A stretch of 5,767 nt of DNA, taken from positions 1-5,767 of the forward strand of contig DAOUGD010000245.1 of NCBI GenBank assembly GCA_034429475.1, read 5' to 3'. The notes beneath the pieces were generated by a model that did not search any database, was not told where the DNA came from, and saw only the letters and a program-made list of their open reading frames with translations. Source of the DNA: JAKQHY01 sp034429475. Its GTDB lineage: Bacteria; Chloroflexota; Anaerolineae; B4-G1; SLSP01. The position numbers were made by a program, and so were the translations under genes. Positions 1 to 5,705 of this stretch are shown here, piece by piece. Numbering within the stretch: position 1 is the first letter of the stretch; each line of letters begins with the position of its first letter.

Positions 1-26
1 CGCCCGCCGGCGGGCGAGACGCCCGC
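1..26. repeat. GC-rich overlapping palindromes at the left edge
   Basis: Positions 1-16 (CGCCCGCCGGCGGGCG) are a perfect palindrome. Positions 10-26 form an alternative 7-bp stem, GCGGGCG / CGCCCGC, with loop AGA. The two structures share bases 10-16 and exclude each other. The element is cut by the window edge, so its full extent is unknown. It may be a terminator for something to the left or part of a dispersed repeat. Nothing coding is seen between 1 and 102. Confidence 0.5.
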
Positions 27-50
27 GTTCCATTCTGACATTTAGGCCAA

Positions 51-84
51 AACCGGGCTGCTGGTTCCGGCCAGCAGCCCGGTT
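51..84 (-). terminator. Rho-independent-type terminator after the solute-binding protein gene
   Basis: This is a perfect inverted repeat: 14-bp arms AACCGGGCTGCTGG (51-64) and its complement (71-84), with a 6-base loop. It begins 18 bases past the stop codon of the binding-protein gene. Read on the minus strand the stem runs into TTTT, then GGCC. The U-tract is short, but the stem is long, GC-rich and correctly placed. It suggests that the binding-protein transcript ends here and does not run into transporter genes further left. Confidence 0.8.
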
Positions 85-102
85 GGCGTGACGATGAGGG
101 CG

Positions 103-2211
103 CTACGCCCGCTCGCCGCCTTCGTAGTAGAAGGCGCACGGATGATAGGAGTTGACGCCGTAGGTATCCCAACCAAAGGGCACTTTAGGCCGCGGCATGT
201 TGCGCAAATTCTTGTTGTAGATGATGGGGCACGGACTTTCGAGCACCATACCGATGGCTAAGGGTGTATCGGCCAGATAATCAAAAATCTTCTGCCCAAT
301 CGCCACACGCTCGTCGTCATCAACGACCAGTTTCATTTCATCCACCCAGGCAAACAGTTGCTGGATTTCTTCCGGCGGCGTGATGAGACCTTCCGCTTCC
401 TTGTCCTCGGCGGTGTACCAGTCTTGCCAGGCCCGTGAAACGCCGCCCTGTTGACCGTCGGCCACGGGCACGTACCACTGCATCTGGATCGGCAGGAGCA
501 TGTCGGTGCAGCGGTCGGCGTGCCAGATACCGCACTCGACCTCGTTGGCCGTCATGCGCTCGCCATACAACTGCTCATCAATTTGCTTGACCGTCGCATC
601 AATCCCGATCTCGCGCCAGTACGTGATGATCATCTCGCAGAACTCGGCGACCGAGGCGCCTACCCGGATACCCGCCTGCTCGATCATATAGCTCAAAGGC
701 TTGCCATCGGGCCGCAGGCGGATGCCGTCGCTGCCCTTCGTCAGCCCCATTTCGTCTAGCAATTGATTCGCCAGATCGGGATCGTACTGCGCCCACGCCG
801 TGCCGTACTTCTCCTTGTAGTACTTGGAGTTGGGCATCGGCGCCATCTGCCCCATGCGGGCCAGGCCGAAGAAGAGGCTCTGGTTGATTTCCTCCCGGTC
901 AATGGCGACCGAGAGCGCGCGGGTCCAGTTGGGGTGGTTGACGATCTCTTCCAACACCGGATCGTTGGGGAGCGTGCGGCGGGGGTAGAGCGTGTAGCGG
1001 TCGGTCATACAGGAGAGGTAATCGCCCACCACGTACTTGCCCTTGTCCTCGTTTTCCTTGTACAGGGGGTACTTGGCGACGGTCACGTCGTGCATCCCCA
1101 GCCAGTCCAATTCGGCGCCGATCAGCTTCAGTTCCATCGTCTGCGTGTCGGCCATGTAATCCAGGCGCAGCGTGTCAATGTAGGGGAGCTGATTGCCGGC
1201 CAGGTCCACTTTCCAGTAGTAGGGGTTGCGCTCGAAGATGATGAGGCCATCTCCTAGATATTGCTTCGGAATCCAGGCCCCCAGTGTGGGGAAGCCCTCG
1301 GCCCAATCCGGGAACTGCCAGGTGTTCAAACCCCACTGGCTGCAGAAACGATTGATCACCTGCTGCCACGTCTCCATCGCCCACTCTTCCATCAATTTCT
1401 TGATGGCGGCCTCGCCGGCGTAATCCTGGTGGTAATTCTTCAGGAAATGCGCGGGCATGAATGGGCCTTCCTGCGGATAGCCGCCCATATTACGGGTGAG
1501 CATGTGGGGGAAGAGACCGAAGGTGTAGTCAAACGTGCAGCGGAACGTATAGTCATCGAGGATTTCGAGGACGCACCGCTTGCTCTGGATGCCGTTGAAG
1601 GGGTTGGAGACCCACCCCAGGCCCTCGACCGTGGCCCAGTCGTTCCACCAGAAGTCCACGTCGGCGGTGGTCAGCGGTTCCCCGTCCGACCAGCGCATCC
1701 CCTTGCGCATGTGGATCGTATACACCTTGCCATCGTCGGAGCCTTCCCAGCTCTCGATCATGTTGGGGACGAGCGTGCGGAAGTCCGCGTCCGAGTATTG
1801 CATCATCCGGTCGGACATCCAGTCGTAGGTGTCGGTGGACCAGACGGTGTCGAAGTGGATCTGGCGCACTTCGCCGCCGTAGACGCCGATGGCGTCGCGC
1901 CCGCCGACCACGAAGGGATTCATCGGCAGACGTTCCTCCACGGGGGGCAGCGTCCCGGCAGCCACGAGCGCCTCGAGCATCGGCGGCTCGCCACGGCCCT
2001 CCGGCACTTCGACTTCAACAACCTTCTCGACCTCAACGGTCTTCTCGACCACCTTCTCGACCTCAACGGTCTTCTCGACCACCTTCTCGACCTCCACGGT
2101 CTCCTTGATGATCTGCGGGGTCGGCGTAGCGCAGGCCGTCGCCACCGCGCCGACTGCCGCAGCCGTGGTCAGATGCAAGAACTCACGGCGTGACAATTTT
2201 CGCAACTTCAT
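103..2211 (-). CDS. Family 5 ABC transporter solute-binding lipoprotein (DppA/OppA-like, Tat-type signal)
   Basis: A 702-residue extracytoplasmic solute-binding protein that should deliver an oligopeptide, or possibly an oligosaccharide, to an ABC importer. Residues 1-27 form a Tat-type signal: SRREFL at 7-12, an Ala/Thr-rich hydrophobic stretch, then ATA-Cys27 as a plausible lipobox. Residues 37-69 are a repetitive Val/Glu/Lys linker typical of Chloroflexota binding proteins. Family 5 hallmarks follow: YTIHMRKGMRWSDGEPLTTADV (about 164-185, the family signature region), FERNPYYWKVD (326-336), RALSVAIDREEIN (431-443) and YDPDLANQLLDEMGL (476-490). The length exceeds the usual 500-600 residues, partly because of the linker. 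The ATG at 2211 is chosen over an in-frame start at 2295 because it has a strong Shine-Dalgarno and directly begins the signal peptide. No permease or ATPase genes are nearby, so the transporter partner is elsewhere. The family is secure; the substrate is unknown, since some family 5 proteins bind sugars. Confidence 0.93.
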   Translation of the reverse strand: MKLRKLSRREFLHLTTAAAVGAVATACATPTPQIIKETVEVEKVVEKTVEVEKVVEKTVEVEKVVEVEVPEGRGEPPMLEALVAAGTLPPVEERLPMNPFVVGGRDAIGVYGGEVRQIHFDTVWSTDTYDWMSDRMMQYSDADFRTLVPNMIESWEGSDDGKVYTIHMRKGMRWSDGEPLTTADVDFWWNDWATVEGLGWVSNPFNGIQSKRCVLEILDDYTFRCTFDYTFGLFPHMLTRNMGGYPQEGPFMPAHFLKNYHQDYAGEAAIKKLMEEWAMETWQQVINRFCSQWGLNTWQFPDWAEGFPTLGAWIPKQYLGDGLIIFERNPYYWKVDLAGNQLPYIDTLRLDYMADTQTMELKLIGAELDWLGMHDVTVAKYPLYKENEDKGKYVVGDYLSCMTDRYTLYPRRTLPNDPVLEEIVNHPNWTRALSVAIDREEINQSLFFGLARMGQMAPMPNSKYYKEKYGTAWAQYDPDLANQLLDEMGLTKGSDGIRLRPDGKPLSYMIEQAGIRVGASVAEFCEMIITYWREIGIDATVKQIDEQLYGERMTANEVECGIWHADRCTDMLLPIQMQWYVPVADGQQGGVSRAWQDWYTAEDKEAEGLITPPEEIQQLFAWVDEMKLVVDDDERVAIGQKIFDYLADTPLAIGMVLESPCPIIYNKNLRNMPRPKVPFGWDTYGVNSYHPCAFYYEGGERA
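2021..2100 (-). repeat. 30-bp in-frame tandem repeat encoding the Val/Glu/Lys linker
   Basis: Two identical 30-bp units (2021-2050 and 2051-2080) are followed by a partial third of 20 bp (2081-2100) with one mismatch. A more degenerate version appears to continue on the 2006-2020 side. Each unit encodes ten residues of the type VEKVVEKTVE, just after the lipid-anchored Cys27. The period is a multiple of three, so copy-number change would alter linker length without a frameshift. The likely role is a charged, extended or coiled spacer between the membrane anchor and the binding domain. Confidence 0.9.
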
Positions 2212-2224
2212 AGCTTCCTCCTTC
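2212..2224 (-). promoter_or_regulatory. Ribosome binding site deciding the start of the solute-binding protein
   Basis: On the minus strand, GAAGGAGG (2224-2217) lies five bases before the ATG at 2211. This near-ideal Shine-Dalgarno supports starting at the MKLRKLSRREF methionine. The 28-residue upstream extension has no signal-peptide character. Confidence 0.85.
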
Positions 2225-2251
2225 TTAAAAATGTGGTGAATAAAATTCTCG

Positions 2252-2274
2252 CACAGGGTGTTGGGCGCCCCGTG
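2252..2274 (-). promoter_or_regulatory. Possible leader hairpin in the mRNA of the solute-binding protein
   Basis: On the minus strand CACGGGG can pair with CCCTGTG across a 9-base loop, giving a 7-bp RNA stem with one G-U pair. It lies between the predicted promoter and the Shine-Dalgarno, about 40 bases before the start codon. No known riboswitch or T-box is recognised. It could affect transcript stability or could be chance. Confidence 0.3.
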
Positions 2275-2310
2275 TTTCAACCTGTAGCAATCCACTCATG
2301 CCGATCTCAG

Positions 2311-2383
2311 TTTATACTGTAGCACGCCCCGGCCTAAAAGTCTTCTACTTTTCGGACAGATTTTGATACTTTTAGGACAAATC
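2311..2383 (-). promoter_or_regulatory. Promoter with operator module, solute-binding protein gene (copy 1)
   Basis: The module has a 17-bp dyad AAAAGTCTTCTACTTTT (2336-2352). TACTTTTCGGACA (2346-2358) and TACTTTTAGGACA (2367-2379) form direct repeats exactly 21 bp apart. The dyad's left arm, read on the minus strand as ACTTTTAGGCC, is an inverted third copy of the box. On the minus strand AAGACT (2344-2339, within the dyad) and TACAGT (2321-2316) are -35/-10-like hexamers with a 17-bp spacer; TATAAA at 2316-2311 is an alternative -10. The start codon is about 100 bases further on. The layout, repeats at and upstream of -35, suits an activator, but no regulator is identified. The same module precedes the receiver gene, which is the main reason to believe it is functional. 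Confidence 0.65.
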
Positions 2384-2394
2384 AGGGAGGATGA

Positions 2395-2432
2395 GTGTTT
2401 TTTTGCAGCAGCTTCCCCGCTGCAAAAAACAC
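2395..2432 (-). terminator. Stem-loop just after the 841-residue gene, non-canonical terminator
   Basis: Arms GTG-T7-GCAGC (2395-2409) and GCTGC-A6-CAC (2419-2432) pair with one bulged base around a 9-base loop. The structure starts seven bases past the stop codon at 2439. The poly-T lies on the 5' side and poly-A on the 3' side on both strands, so a classical U-tract after the stem is missing. It could still block or stabilise the 3' end of the transcript. The position suggests a 3'-end role; the mechanism is uncertain. Confidence 0.45.
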
Positions 2433-2438
2433 CGCTAT

Positions 2439-4964
2439 CTAAAGATCGAACTGTAGCCGCATTAGATAGCGCTCGGACTTAATTTCCATCTGTTCAGCGC
2501 GCAACTCGGTGCTGCAATAGGGATTTTCGTAATGCTTGAAGCCCGCCAGCGGCTGTTCCGCGCCGTTGCGCAGCAGCGGCCCTGTCCACCCAAAAGTCAA
2601 CGTCTCGTGACGCAGGGTAGTACAGTTGACCGAAAGATCGTCAAACGTCACCGGCAGCGCGAGGATTTTCTCCTGGAAAGCTTCAAACTCCCCATCCACA
2701 GCGACGCGCCCCATGGCGCACAACCAGACGTTGTGCAGCCCCGGCGAGCGCAGCTCGCGGTAGGCCCCCGGCTCCTGCGTCTTCAACGTGAACCCCTGCG
2801 CGGCAGTGAGCGCCAGATACCCCTCGCCCTGCTGCGCGAAGGCCCACGGATGGCCGCCCGCGTCCTTCCGTATGGCATAAGCATCGAAAGCCTGCGTCGG
2901 GAAGTAGGCGTGTGTGTAGCCCATCCAGTCGTCGTCCGGCAGGCGATACACGGCGATGAGCACATCCTTCCACTGCGCCACGCGCGGCAGCACGCCGTTC
3001 CCGCGCCAAAAGCCGGGAACGTGGGCCTCCGTCGTCCCCACACACGCGGGATGGTTCGTGAAGACGCGAGCGCCCGGCCCCAGCGTGGCCTGCCAGACGT
3101 GCTCGCGCGTCCCCGGCGCGCCGGGGCGGTAATCCTGCGCCGAGCCGAGCAGGTAATCCGGCGTTCGGTACGTGACCTTGTTGACGCTCTCCCCACCCGG
3201 CAATTCATGCTGCTCGCAGTCCCACAGCTCATCCGGCGGCGTCGTGGCGATTTCCTCCATCAATGGCGGCAGCTCGTAGTCCTCCATACACGCCAGACTC
3301 GTGGCGGCGGCGATGTGCGGATTGAGGATTCCCACCCCCCACAGCAGCCGCGTGACGCCGGCCGTGGGCGACAACTCGCCGCCCAGTAGGCTTGCCGCGT
3401 CCGCGCGGCCCTGCGTCCCGCCCAGCACGCCGCGATGGCTGTTGAGCGCGAGCGTGAACAGCAGTTTGTCCATCACCACCGTTGCCATCTCCCAGACAGG
3501 CTCGCTCTCGACCAGGTCCATCAAATGCGCCAGCGCTGTCAATTCGACCTCGAAGGCCGGGGCCGAATCCCACTCGCCGAATCCGCTCATGGCCCGCGCG
3601 TGTAGCCAATCCAACACCCGCCGTTCACCCCGGTCGGCGTGCCATTGCCCCGGTTGTCCGCTGTGCGTGAACGGGTGTTCGGGATACAGCCGCCCGGCCA
3701 GAAGCTCGCACGTGTGGAAGAGAATCTGCTCGCTTTCCGGCACGTCGTCCGGCGCACCGTAGGCAAAAGCGAGGATGCCGGCTTCAAGCGGAGCTTTGAG
3801 CGCCTCCGGGAAAGTCGGCGCGTCGCCCCAACGGAGGCGCATCCCCAGCAGTCCGAGCAAGTCCAGGGCGCTGCCGACCTCGCGGCGGGTCACGCGCTCC
3901 ACGGCCTGAAGGAGCGTCTTGACCTCGAGGTCTTTCCACAAGCCCAGGCGCATCTTCGCCATCTCGCCGAAGAGCGCGCCCTCGCAACGGGCGGCGTGTT
4001 GCAGCGCGGCGGCGCGCCGTTGCGTGCGCGTCTCCTCCGGCGTCTCCGCGTAGCGCGCCAGCCCCAACCCCCACACCGGGAGCGTGCGGCGCACCCGGAT
4101 GTTCTTGTCGAAGTAAGGCTCAATCCGGGGCATCATGACGATGTACAGCGGCCCTTGCGGCGCCTGGTGCGCGGAGACGAGCGGCGACTTGTCGCCGGAG
4201 GCCGCCACCGCGAGCGATTCCGCGTAAATGCGGCCCGCCGGGGTTTGCAAGCGGATTAAAATATCTTCAGGGCCACCCTCGCGCTCCGGCCAGTGGACGG
4301 TGACGAATTCATCCCAGACAAACACGTCACGGTCGAGGGCGGCGTCGGCGAAGAGATGTTCCAGTTTGTTGCGGTAGTCCACGTCCTCGATGAGGGTGGG
4401 AATCTGCACGCGCGCGTTGTCGGGCGCGTCGGCCACCCGCAGGGCGATAGCGTGAGAACACGCCCCCACGCCGACTTGTTCAAAGCGCACCAGGATAGCG
4501 TTGGCACCTTCCGTCAGGTTGGCCGTGAAGGTCACATGGTGGAAACCAAACGCGGCGTGACGATAGCAATGGGTATCGTTGATCCACACGTCCGCCGGGC
4601 CGTAAGTCGTCAAAATCAGCGTCACGGGGCCGGACTGCGCGGCCACAATCTGCGTATAAGCCCAGGCGCGCGCGTACTGCGGGGCGGCATAAAAGGCCGT
4701 GCAATCCACCCAATGATCGTCGCCGCACGCCGTAAACGCCCAGCGGCTTTGGTAATCGTCAAGGACGAAATCCGCCTCCGAGAGCGGCCCCGGCTCCATC
4801 GGCTGGCGGGTGACGCCAGAGGTTTCGGTGTAGTGCTGTTGGGAAATTTTTAGTTGAGTAGCTGACTCCAGGGGAGTGTCAAGGGCGATAGTTTGGGGGC
4901 CGACCACCAACCACTGATGGATGTAACCGTCGTGCAACGCATAAGGGATATAAGAAACTGGCAT
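2439..4964 (-). CDS. Large cytoplasmic multidomain protein, heparinase/polysaccharide-lyase-like layout, function unknown
   Basis: An 841-residue protein without a signal peptide or membrane segment, so probably cytoplasmic. Residues 1-25 include YIHQWLVVGP, resembling openings of carbohydrate-related beta-sandwich proteins. Residues about 98-178 (YARAWAYTQIV..., GPADVWIND, LTEGANAILVRFEQ) look like a galactose-binding-type jelly roll. A second beta segment spans about 213-300. Residues about 308-575 are helix-rich with motifs GFGEWDS (461-467) and HRGVLGGTQGR (510-520), resembling an (alpha/alpha) toroid. Residues 585-840 are beta-rich, with PGFWRGNGVLPRVAQW (650-665) and a terminal strand ERYLMRLQFD. 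Toroid plus beta-sandwich is the plan of several polysaccharide lyases and six-hairpin glycosidases, so carbohydrate processing is plausible, but I cannot assign a family or catalytic residues. It lies between the receiver and binding-protein genes on the same strand, with gaps of 131 and 227 bases, so co-transcription is unproven. Confidence 0.85.
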   Translation of the reverse strand: MPVSYIPYALHDGYIHQWLVVGPQTIALDTPLESATQLKISQQHYTETSGVTRQPMEPGPLSEADFVLDDYQSRWAFTACGDDHWVDCTAFYAAPQYARAWAYTQIVAAQSGPVTLILTTYGPADVWINDTHCYRHAAFGFHHVTFTANLTEGANAILVRFEQVGVGACSHAIALRVADAPDNARVQIPTLIEDVDYRNKLEHLFADAALDRDVFVWDEFVTVHWPEREGGPEDILIRLQTPAGRIYAESLAVAASGDKSPLVSAHQAPQGPLYIVMMPRIEPYFDKNIRVRRTLPVWGLGLARYAETPEETRTQRRAAALQHAARCEGALFGEMAKMRLGLWKDLEVKTLLQAVERVTRREVGSALDLLGLLGMRLRWGDAPTFPEALKAPLEAGILAFAYGAPDDVPESEQILFHTCELLAGRLYPEHPFTHSGQPGQWHADRGERRVLDWLHARAMSGFGEWDSAPAFEVELTALAHLMDLVESEPVWEMATVVMDKLLFTLALNSHRGVLGGTQGRADAASLLGGELSPTAGVTRLLWGVGILNPHIAAATSLACMEDYELPPLMEEIATTPPDELWDCEQHELPGGESVNKVTYRTPDYLLGSAQDYRPGAPGTREHVWQATLGPGARVFTNHPACVGTTEAHVPGFWRGNGVLPRVAQWKDVLIAVYRLPDDDWMGYTHAYFPTQAFDAYAIRKDAGGHPWAFAQQGEGYLALTAAQGFTLKTQEPGAYRELRSPGLHNVWLCAMGRVAVDGEFEAFQEKILALPVTFDDLSVNCTTLRHETLTFGWTGPLLRNGAEQPLAGFKHYENPYCSTELRAEQMEIKSERYLMRLQFDL

Positions 4965-4981
4965 CTAAAGGGGCGCTCCTT
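4965..4981 (-). promoter_or_regulatory. Ribosome binding site of the 841-residue gene, long spacing
   Basis: AAGGAG (4981-4976 on the minus strand) precedes the ATG at 4964 by 11 bases, longer than the common 5-9. No other in-frame start near it has a better site, and the WLVVGP segment close to the N-terminus argues against a shorter protein. The start is therefore kept. Confidence 0.6.
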
Positions 4982-4990
4982 GTATAAGAT

Positions 4991-5030
4991 AGTCGAAAGT
5001 CCAAAGTCGTATAGTCGTGTAGTTCTGTAG
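4991..5030. repeat. Degenerate 7-8-bp tandem repeat (AGTCG type) before the 841-residue gene
   Basis: Five consecutive units are read on the plus strand: AGTCGAA, AGTCCAA, AGTCGTAT, AGTCGTGT and AGTTCTGT, then AG. They fill much of the 131-base gap between the receiver stop and the 841-residue gene. On the minus strand they lie just upstream of the Shine-Dalgarno, where a promoter or leader would be expected. I see no convincing -35/-10 pair. Regulator box array and simple dispersed repeat are both possible. Confidence 0.6.
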
Positions 5031-5084
5031 GGACTGTGGCGAGTCCTGTTGATGAAACGTCAGGTGTGTATGGTGAGGTCATCC

Positions 5085-5106
5085 CGTTTCACGCATCACG
5101 TTTCAC
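5085..5106. repeat. Paired CGTTTCAC repeat overlapping the 3' end of the receiver gene
   Basis: CGTTTCAC occurs at 5085-5092 and 5099-5106, separated by six bases. The inverse TGAAACG occurs at 5053-5059. The string CGTTTCACGCA (5085-5095) recurs at 5633-5643, upstream of the receiver gene, in the same orientation. The right-hand copy encodes the last residues and supplies the TGA stop of the receiver protein. Confidence 0.7.
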
Positions 5107-5503
5107 ACACCGGCATTTCTTGGGAAAGGCTCAAATCCACGCCAACGTCGGCCAACGCCGTGCAGAAATCATCATAGAGGATGGGTTTGCGGAGGTAGAG
5201 GGCGGCGGCGCCTTCGTCCAGGTCGTATTCCGTCTCATCCGTCCACGAGCAGAGGATGATGGGAATGGCCGCCGTCAGGGGGGCGGCCTTGAACGCCGCC
5301 AGAATTGCCAGCCCGCGCTCGCCGGGGAAGTCCAGCTCGACGATCACCACCGCTGGGGTCTCATGCAGCGTCATCGCCACAATGTCCTCGGCAAAGTGCG
5401 CCAAGACGACCGGATAGGCCAGCTTCTGTGCATAACGTTGCATTAAATATCGAAAGCTCGTGTCGTCGCCCACGACCATCAGGGGGGATAGCAATGAGGC
5501 CAT
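5096..5503 (-). CDS. Stand-alone response-regulator receiver-like protein with Glu at the phospho-acceptor position
   Basis: A 135-residue single receiver (CheY-like) domain with no output domain. It shows the acidic pair Asp13-Asp14 (VVGDDTSF), then VVIVELDFPGERGL, where Glu56 occupies the position of the phosphorylated Asp, four residues before Pro60 as in DxxxP of CheY-type proteins. Ser86 (PIILCSW) matches the conserved Thr/Ser and Lys106 (YLRKP) the conserved Lys; a bulky Trp87 follows the Ser where Ala is usual. The protein is therefore probably an atypical receiver that either mimics the phosphorylated state or works without phosphotransfer; Asp58 nearby is a less likely acceptor. ATG 5503 is chosen over GTG 5509 because GAGG lies five bases before it. 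The promoter module matches that of the binding-protein gene. The C-terminus (VCET) is encoded by a dispersed repeat. Partners are not in the window. The fold is clear; the signalling role is inferred. Confidence 0.9.
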   Translation of the reverse strand: MASLLSPLMVVGDDTSFRYLMQRYAQKLAYPVVLAHFAEDIVAMTLHETPAVVIVELDFPGERGLAILAAFKAAPLTAAIPIILCSWTDETEYDLDEGAAALYLRKPILYDDFCTALADVGVDLSLSQEMPVCET

Positions 5504-5512
5504 AGCCACCTC
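5504..5512 (-). promoter_or_regulatory. Ribosome binding site deciding the receiver start
   Basis: On the minus strand GAGGTGGCT directly precedes the ATG at 5503, leaving five bases between GAGG and the start codon. The in-frame GTG at 5509 overlaps this site and has its nearest purine-rich GAGG about 16 bases upstream. The ATG start is preferred, giving a 135-residue protein. Confidence 0.7.
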
Positions 5513-5540
5513 GCGCGCACTTAATCCTCAATTCCCCTTT

Positions 5541-5608
5541 ACTTTAGCCGTTTATGGCGAAAAAGTCTTTCACTTTTCGGACGACTTCTGGTACTTTTCG
5601 GACAAATC
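5541..5608 (-). promoter_or_regulatory. Promoter with operator module, receiver gene (copy 2)
   Basis: This is the counterpart of the module at 2311-2383. The dyad AAAAGTCTTTCACTTTT is at 5561-5577. CACTTTTCGGACG (5571-5583) and TACTTTTCGGACA (5592-5604) are 21 bp apart, followed by AATC as in copy 1. On the minus strand AAGACT (5569-5564) and TAAAGT (5546-5541) again have a 17-bp spacer, and GCTAMAGTA is conserved at the same distance from the dyad in both copies. The predicted leader is only about 30 bases. Forty of 48 positions agree with copy 1 by hand alignment. Conservation of boxes, spacing and orientation to a gene supports shared control. Confidence 0.65.
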
Positions 5609-5632
5609 CTGACTCTCCTGAAAAAAGGAGGA

Positions 5633-5662
5633 CGTTTCACGCAAAGGCGCAAAGGCGCAAAG
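5633..5662. repeat. CGTTTCAC plus 8-bp GCAAAGGC tandem repeat
   Basis: CGTTTCAC (5633-5640) is followed by GCAAAGGC twice (5641-5648, 5649-5656) and a partial GCAAAG (5657-5662). Its first 11 bases match 5085-5095. It has the look of a dispersed intergenic repeat and is non-coding here. Confidence 0.75.
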
Positions 5663-5705
5663 ATTTTTAAGATTGGACTAAGAATCTATCCGAAAATTCG
5701 TTTTG

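Noticed and set aside
2021..2100. The 30-bp repeat considered as a CRISPR-like array.
   Set aside because: The units are directly adjacent without spacers, in frame, and encode the lipoprotein linker.
1261..2193. A long plus-strand open frame of 310 residues opposite the binding-protein gene.
   Set aside because: It lies wholly antisense to a clear family 5 protein. Its His/Leu/Val/Gly-rich translation and Leu/Asp-rich repeat are the complement of the Val/Glu/Lys linker repeat, and it has no recognisable domain.
2212..2295. An upstream in-frame start at 2295 that would add 28 residues to the binding protein.
   Set aside because: The extension would bury the Tat motif and signal peptide, and the ATG at 2211 has an excellent Shine-Dalgarno. 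The region also holds the leader hairpin.
2532..3389. A plus-strand open frame of 285 residues opposite the 841-residue gene, with similar ones at 3639-4259 and 4293-4853.
   Set aside because: Arg/Pro/His-rich shadow frames caused by high GC; no domain, and fully overlapped by a better-supported gene.
5029..5047. GGACT / AGTCC inverted repeat considered as a terminator for the receiver gene.
   Set aside because: Only about five to six pairs, no T-run after it on the minus strand, and it overlaps the AGTCG-type repeat.
5611..5623. A possible third ACTTTTCGGAC-type box beyond the receiver gene's operator module.
   Set aside because: About 8 of 13 positions match at 19 bp rather than 21 bp spacing, and there is no equivalent in the other copy.
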